Source: Brevundimonas subvibrioides
GTDB lineage: Bacteria; Pseudomonadota; Alphaproteobacteria; Caulobacterales; Caulobacteraceae
Direction of reading: 5' to 3'
Length of the DNA: 64,000 bases
Assembly: GCF_002280785.1 (NCBI RefSeq)
Contig: NZ_NCEQ01000003.1
Location: 268,886 to 332,885 of the forward strand
The translations under genes were made by a program, and so were the position numbers. Shown here one piece after another: positions 63,752-64,000 of the stretch (the stretch's first letter is position 1; every line of letters starts with the position of its first letter). Under the pieces are notes generated by a model. The model ran no database searches and was not told the DNA's origin. It saw only the letters and a list, made by a program, of their open reading frames with translations.

Positions 63752-64000
63752 ATGGACCGGATCGAAAAACTCTGCGCCGAGCGCGGCATGCGCATGACCG
63801 AACAGCGCCGGGTGATCGCCCGCGTTCTCGGCAGCGCCGAGGATCACCCCGACGTGGAGGAACTGTACCGCCGCGCCTCCGCCATCGATCCGCACATCTC
63901 GATCGCCACCGTCTATCGCACCGTGCGCCTGTTCGAAGAGGCGGGCGTGGTCGAAAAGCACGACTTCGGCGACGGCCGCAGCCGCTATGAAGAGGCGGGC
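63752..64000 (+). CDS. fur: Fur-family metal regulator (partial, cut by window end)
   Basis: 83 codons before the window ends, from ATG 63752. MDRIEKLCAERGMRMTEQRR opening, HPDVEELYRRA, ISIATVYRTVRLFEEAGVV (recognition helix) and the start of a metal-sensing DGRSRYE segment. The order rimI-fur is the Caulobacter arrangement, so Fur proper (iron) is likelier than Zur or Mur, but the metal-binding C-terminus is out of view. Confidence 0.85.
   Translation, partial: MDRIEKLCAERGMRMTEQRRVIARVLGSAEDHPDVEELYRRASAIDPHISIATVYRTVRLFEEAGVVEKHDFGDGRSRYEEAG

Overview
The window is GC-rich, gene-dense alphaproteobacterial chromosome. Gene content and order (hemE, hemH, hemJ, rho, mnmE, mnmG, rsmG, parA, parB, then holA, lptE, leuS, and on the other side a ppsR/RP001-type gene, maf, aroE, coaE, dnaQ, secB) match the replication-origin neighbourhood of Caulobacterales. 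Caulobacter-type regulatory signs (TTAA-N7-TTAA CtrA boxes, GANTC sites), SqdB and the short gene spacing suggest Brevundimonas or a close relative. This assignment is an inference from recognisable proteins and synteny, not from a search. No tRNA, rRNA, prophage, insertion sequence or CRISPR array was seen.

Layout. 0-3.1 kb: a small heat-shock gene behind a ROSE-like RNA thermometer, then two tandem pentapeptide-repeat genes. 3.5-14.9 kb: sugar-phosphate and envelope-precursor metabolism (short RibD-like protein, gpmA, a phosphohexomutase, an FAD protein, divergent glmM and glmS, galU, sqdB, an epimerase). Hexose phosphate can pass through G1P to UDP-glucose and UDP-sulfoquinovose, and through GlmS/GlmM to glucosamine-1-phosphate for peptidoglycan and LPS. 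14.9-29.8 kb: YbaK-type deacylase, CnoX, a Lon-N protein, Trm112, UbiH, FtsK, LolA, Xth, an SLC13 permease, the envelope regulator CenR, YggS, a ThiE-like protein, an NtrZ-like protein and a DUF3576 lipoprotein. 29.9-34.4 kb: leuS-lptE-holA and a 58-residue basic peptide.

34.4-44.8 kb is an unbroken minus-strand block (parB, parA, rsmG, mnmG, mnmE, DUF6489, rho, hemJ, hemH, hemE) with two perfect 16-bp parS sites and a third carrying one known-tolerated substitution. 44755-45280 is a 526-bp gene-free interval between hemE and ppsR, interpreted here as the chromosomal origin (Cori): it has an AT-rich tract, two CtrA boxes, DnaA-box-like sequences and two GANTC sites. Transcription diverges from it on both sides.

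45.3-64 kb: ppsR-maf-aroE-coaE-dnaQ (overlapping plus-strand operon), secB, a Tim44-type protein, mltA, a complete short BLUF photoreceptor, a HerA-like ATPase, an AI-2E-type permease, the giant NAD-glutamate dehydrogenase gdhZ, a universal stress protein, an Nfu-type Fe-S scaffold, two XRE-type regulators, tsaB, rimI and the 5' part of a fur-family gene cut by the window edge.

A recurrent non-coding theme is a family of about 130-170 bp GC-rich imperfect palindromes in at least seven intergenic gaps, built by shuffling a few shared modules (mosaic, REP/BIME-like).
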